Source: JBOHHR01 sp050740975
GTDB taxonomy: Bacteria > Pseudomonadota > Gammaproteobacteria > JBOHHR01
Direction of reading: 5' to 3'
DNA: 8,379 bases
Assembly: GCA_050740975.1 (NCBI GenBank)
Contig: JBOIEE010000141.1
Location: 1 to 8,379 of the forward strand
Shown: positions 6,765 to 8,379 of the stretch, one piece after another
Numbering within the stretch: the first letter of the stretch is position 1
How the letters are laid out: each line of letters starts with the position of its first letter
Notes under the pieces: generated by a model
What the model was told of the DNA's origin: nothing
Seen by the model: the letters and a program-made list of their open reading frames with translations, nothing else
The model's database searches: none
Translations under genes and position numbers: made by a program

Positions 6765-7927
6765 AACCCGAGATCGACGTCAAACGCCTCGCCAATGCCC
6801 TCTCCTGCCGCGCCGATTTCCGCGTTTTCGCCGGCAACAAAATCGTCCAGATCACTCGCGGGGATTAAGCTCATAGTTTGCACTCGGTAGTGCGCCAGAC
6901 GCACCTTCGCCCAAGGGATGGCGAGACCGAGGGAGAAGATGATGGCGAAGGCATTGGTCAGGTAGATCGACAACATCTTGCCTACTCGGAGGTCGCTGCG
7001 CAGCCGGTGCTTGCCAACCGAGGCATGGTTCCAAACGAGGTTGGCGACGGCGGTTCGAACGTAGACCCCCAAAAAGAAAAACCAGAGATAGATGGGGATG
7101 GTGATGATGACCACCTTGGCCGCAACGATTTCTGGCGACTTCGGATCCGATGAGGCACTATCGATGCCAAGCGAAGCTATGCCTTGCTGGGCAAGATAAA
7201 ACACGGCAAACATGCCGATAATGCCCAAGATCGCGCCTCCCGCGGCCTTGGCATATACCGAGAAAAAACGACCCGCTGTTGCCTCAAAACCGAAGTCCGT
7301 TTGTCCATACGCGCTGTTCAGTACGGCGAAGCGGCTTTGCCGATATACGAAATAGGGAAACGCGAGTCCCGCGGTGATGAAGGTAAGAAATACCATGAAC
7401 CCGATGTAGACCAGCGTCGCTTCGCGCAAGCTGCCTCTGAAGTCGAAACGCACGTTGCGATAAGCTGTATTGTGCGCGCGGAACGATAAGGCTTTTACCA
7501 CCAGCCAAGGAAGAGCGAATAGAAACATCACCCAGAAAATGGGTTCTCCCGGCGGAAAGAGACTGACGACAAGAGCATATGCAGCCAGTATGACGAATGC
7601 GATCACGCGTCCCTTTAAGATCGCTATCGGTTTCGCCAGGTAATCGAAAGAAGAGCCGTCAAGCGAGGTATTCCCGTAGAAATACCGCGTCGTCCTCACC
7701 TTGGCCCAGGCCGAGTACACGCCGAGCGTAAGGACGGTAAGGCACACATTGACGATCCAGATCTTAAAATATTCGACCGCCTTCCCCGTAAACTCAAAAG
7801 GTAACGGCGCCCGATCCGACGGCTTTTCGCTCGTAGCCGGTTTTGCCCTTTGGCGATTAAACGCGTCGCCATCTAGGGTCCGTTCTAATAGCGACCGATC
7901 CCTCACTTGACTCATGGTGCTGCTCAT
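6761..7927 (-). CDS. DUF898 (YjgN-type) multi-spanning membrane protein
   Basis: A 388-residue inner-membrane protein of the DUF898/YjgN family; its molecular function is not established. A soluble N-terminal tail (1-40) leads to PLPFEFTGKAVEYFKIW, then the family hallmark LTLGVYSAWAKVRTTRYFYGNT (66-87). Hydrophobic stretches lie near 53-72, 103-124, 128-146, 171-195, 226-247, 270-292 and 318-340. Three copies of a unit can be seen: a transmembrane helix, a glycine turn, a basic/aromatic segment. They are TLGVYSAWAKVRTTRYFYG (67-85), TAGLAFPYFVYRQSRF (185-200) and SLGLAIPWAKVRLAHYRVQT (332-351). The C-terminus is acidic (SDLDDFVAGENAEIG...DVDLGL). The ATG at 7927 has GGGAG seven bases upstream. 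It lies upstream of and overlaps the M48 peptidase gene; from memory this pairing recurs in proteobacteria, which suggests a joint membrane role, but that is inference. Confidence 0.88.
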   Translation of the reverse strand: MSSTMSQVRDRSLLERTLDGDAFNRQRAKPATSEKPSDRAPLPFEFTGKAVEYFKIWIVNVCLTVLTLGVYSAWAKVRTTRYFYGNTSLDGSSFDYLAKPIAILKGRVIAFVILAAYALVVSLFPPGEPIFWVMFLFALPWLVVKALSFRAHNTAYRNVRFDFRGSLREATLVYIGFMVFLTFITAGLAFPYFVYRQSRFAVLNSAYGQTDFGFEATAGRFFSVYAKAAGGAILGIIGMFAVFYLAQQGIASLGIDSASSDPKSPEIVAAKVVIITIPIYLWFFFLGVYVRTAVANLVWNHASVGKHRLRSDLRVGKMLSIYLTNAFAIIFSLGLAIPWAKVRLAHYRVQTMSLIPASDLDDFVAGENAEIGAAGEGIGEAFDVDLGL

Positions 7928-7934
7928 ATCGCGA

Positions 7935-7939
7935 CTCCC
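7935..7939 (-). promoter_or_regulatory. Ribosome binding site of the DUF898 gene (GGGAG)
   Basis: GGGAG lies seven bases before the ATG at 7927. The next in-frame ATG (7915) has no comparable purine run ahead of it. Confidence 0.65.
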
Positions 7940-7952
7940 GAAAACAAGGTGA

Positions 7953-7967
7953 TTTCAAAAATTGAAA
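7953..7967. repeat. Inverted repeat TTTCAA-AAA-TTGAAA in the DUF898 leader
   Basis: Six-base perfect arms around a 3-base centre, 25 bases upstream of the DUF898 start codon. The placement would suit an operator or an AT-rich promoter element. AT-rich 6-base dyads occur by chance fairly often, so a function is only possible. Confidence 0.35.
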
Positions 7968-8205
7968 CATGCAATTCCCGCAAAAACCAAGGGTTCCGCT
8001 CGCGGGCTGTGCGCGCCCCCTTTCGACAGCACTAGTTACCCTATCGACCTCACCTGAGGAAACTTTATTCTGAACCTCGCTCGCCAGTGCAGCTCTGGGG
8101 TCGCGAAGGCGCGCACAACCAGCGCGGCCTCCAATTAGGAGTTTGTTTTCGCTCAGTGCCGCCTGCTTACATCTTTGATCCGAATGCGCACTTGCAAGAA
8201 AGCGA

Positions 8206-8234
8206 TGGCACCGAGGCGCCACTCGGCGAAGTGG
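8206..8234 (-). terminator. Weak hairpin pair after the PLP-enzyme gene, possible terminator
   Basis: Read on the minus strand, CCACT-6-AGTGG (8219-8234) is followed, overlapping, by a GC-rich dyad TGGCGCCTCGGTGCCA (8206-8221, one mismatch, very tight loop). A pyrimidine-rich TCGCTTTCTT comes next, not a true U-tract. It starts about 35 bases past the stop codon at 8269. A factor-independent terminator is possible but would be weak. Confidence 0.25.
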
Positions 8235-8268
8235 GAACCTACTGGGCAGGGGGAACCCTATTGATCTC

Positions 8269-8379
8269 CTATTGCTCTCGCGACGAGGCGGCAATGGCCC
8301 GTTCGAGGTCTTCCACTAGGTCTTCGATGTCTTCTAAGCCGACCGACAAACGCACTAAGGCTTCGGGTAACCCGGCCCG
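8269..8379 (-). CDS. Cys/Met metabolism PLP-dependent enzyme (trans-sulfuration family), C-terminal 36 residues
   Basis: Only the end of the gene is present; it starts beyond the right edge. The visible frame reads RAGLPEALVRLSVGLEDIED and continues LVEDLERAIAASSREQ to a TAG at 8269-8271. The block LVRLSVGLEDIEDLVEDLE is the conserved C-terminal signature of the cystathionine gamma-synthase / gamma-lyase / O-succinylhomoserine sulfhydrylase fold, where the Arg-Leu-Ser segment includes the substrate-carboxylate-binding arginine. These enzymes catalyse PLP-dependent C-S bond formation or cleavage in methionine and cysteine metabolism. The fragment cannot distinguish MetB, MetZ, MetC or cystathionine gamma-lyase, so no symbol is given. 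It is separated by 341 bases from the DUF898 gene and appears to be a different transcription unit. Confidence 0.85.
   Translation of the reverse strand, partial: RAGLPEALVRLSVGLEDIEDLVEDLERAIAASSREQ

Larger units (their letters stand above)
7928..8268. other. Intergenic region between the PLP enzyme gene and the DUF898 gene
   Basis: 341 bases with no convincing gene on either strand. It must hold the end of the PLP-enzyme transcript and probably the promoter of the DUF898-M48 pair. Visible structure is limited to two weak overlapping hairpins (8206-8234), an AT-rich inverted repeat (7953-7967) and the GGGAG ribosome binding site. A 145-residue open frame (7857-8294, minus) crosses it but looks non-coding: it overlaps both flanking genes, has no strong start signal and has arginine- and serine-rich low-quality sequence. 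Confidence 0.6.

Noticed and set aside
7857..8294. 145-residue minus-strand open frame across the intergenic region
   Set aside because: It overlaps the coding ends of both neighbours, and its sequence is Arg/Ser-rich without domain features. Chance openness in GC-rich DNA explains it.

Overview
The window looks like chromosomal DNA of a GC-rich proteobacterium, most likely a gammaproteobacterium. The main reason is a full-length FadE of the E. coli membrane-anchored type. No composition or phylogenetic analysis could be run, so the taxon is an inference. Every convincing gene lies on the minus strand, so the window is best read from its right end to its left end.

Right edge (8269-8379): the last 36 residues of a Cys/Met-metabolism PLP enzyme of the trans-sulfuration family. 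A 341-base non-coding stretch follows (7928-8268). It holds weak hairpins just past that gene and a small AT-rich inverted repeat close to the next start.

Middle (5748-7927): two overlapping genes. The first encodes a DUF898/YjgN-type polytopic membrane protein with three visible copies of an internal motif. The second encodes an M48 zinc metallopeptidase with one membrane segment and a complete HELGH / ExxAD metal site. They share a GTGA stop/start overlap, so the peptidase is probably translated by coupling.

Left (1-5529): a tight beta-oxidation operon, transcribed fadE - fadN - fadA with gaps of 16 and 19 bases. FadE is the membrane acyl-CoA dehydrogenase (first oxidation). FadN is a dehydrogenase-first, hydratase-last bifunctional protein (hydration and second oxidation). 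FadA is the thiolase (C-C cleavage) and is cut by the window edge. Together they cover one full turn of the acyl-CoA degradation spiral. The hydratase/dehydrogenase and thiolase resemble the Bacillus YusL/YusK (FadN/FadA) pair, while the dehydrogenase is the enterobacterial type.

The 218-base leader of fadE carries a perfect 17-base palindrome, GCAAAC-5-GTTTGC. It resembles the boxes of PsrA, a fatty-acid-responsive repressor, and is the best regulatory candidate here. No regulator gene, mobile element, CRISPR array or RNA gene was seen. The gene content is mostly ordinary; the interest is in the leaders and in the mixed operon.
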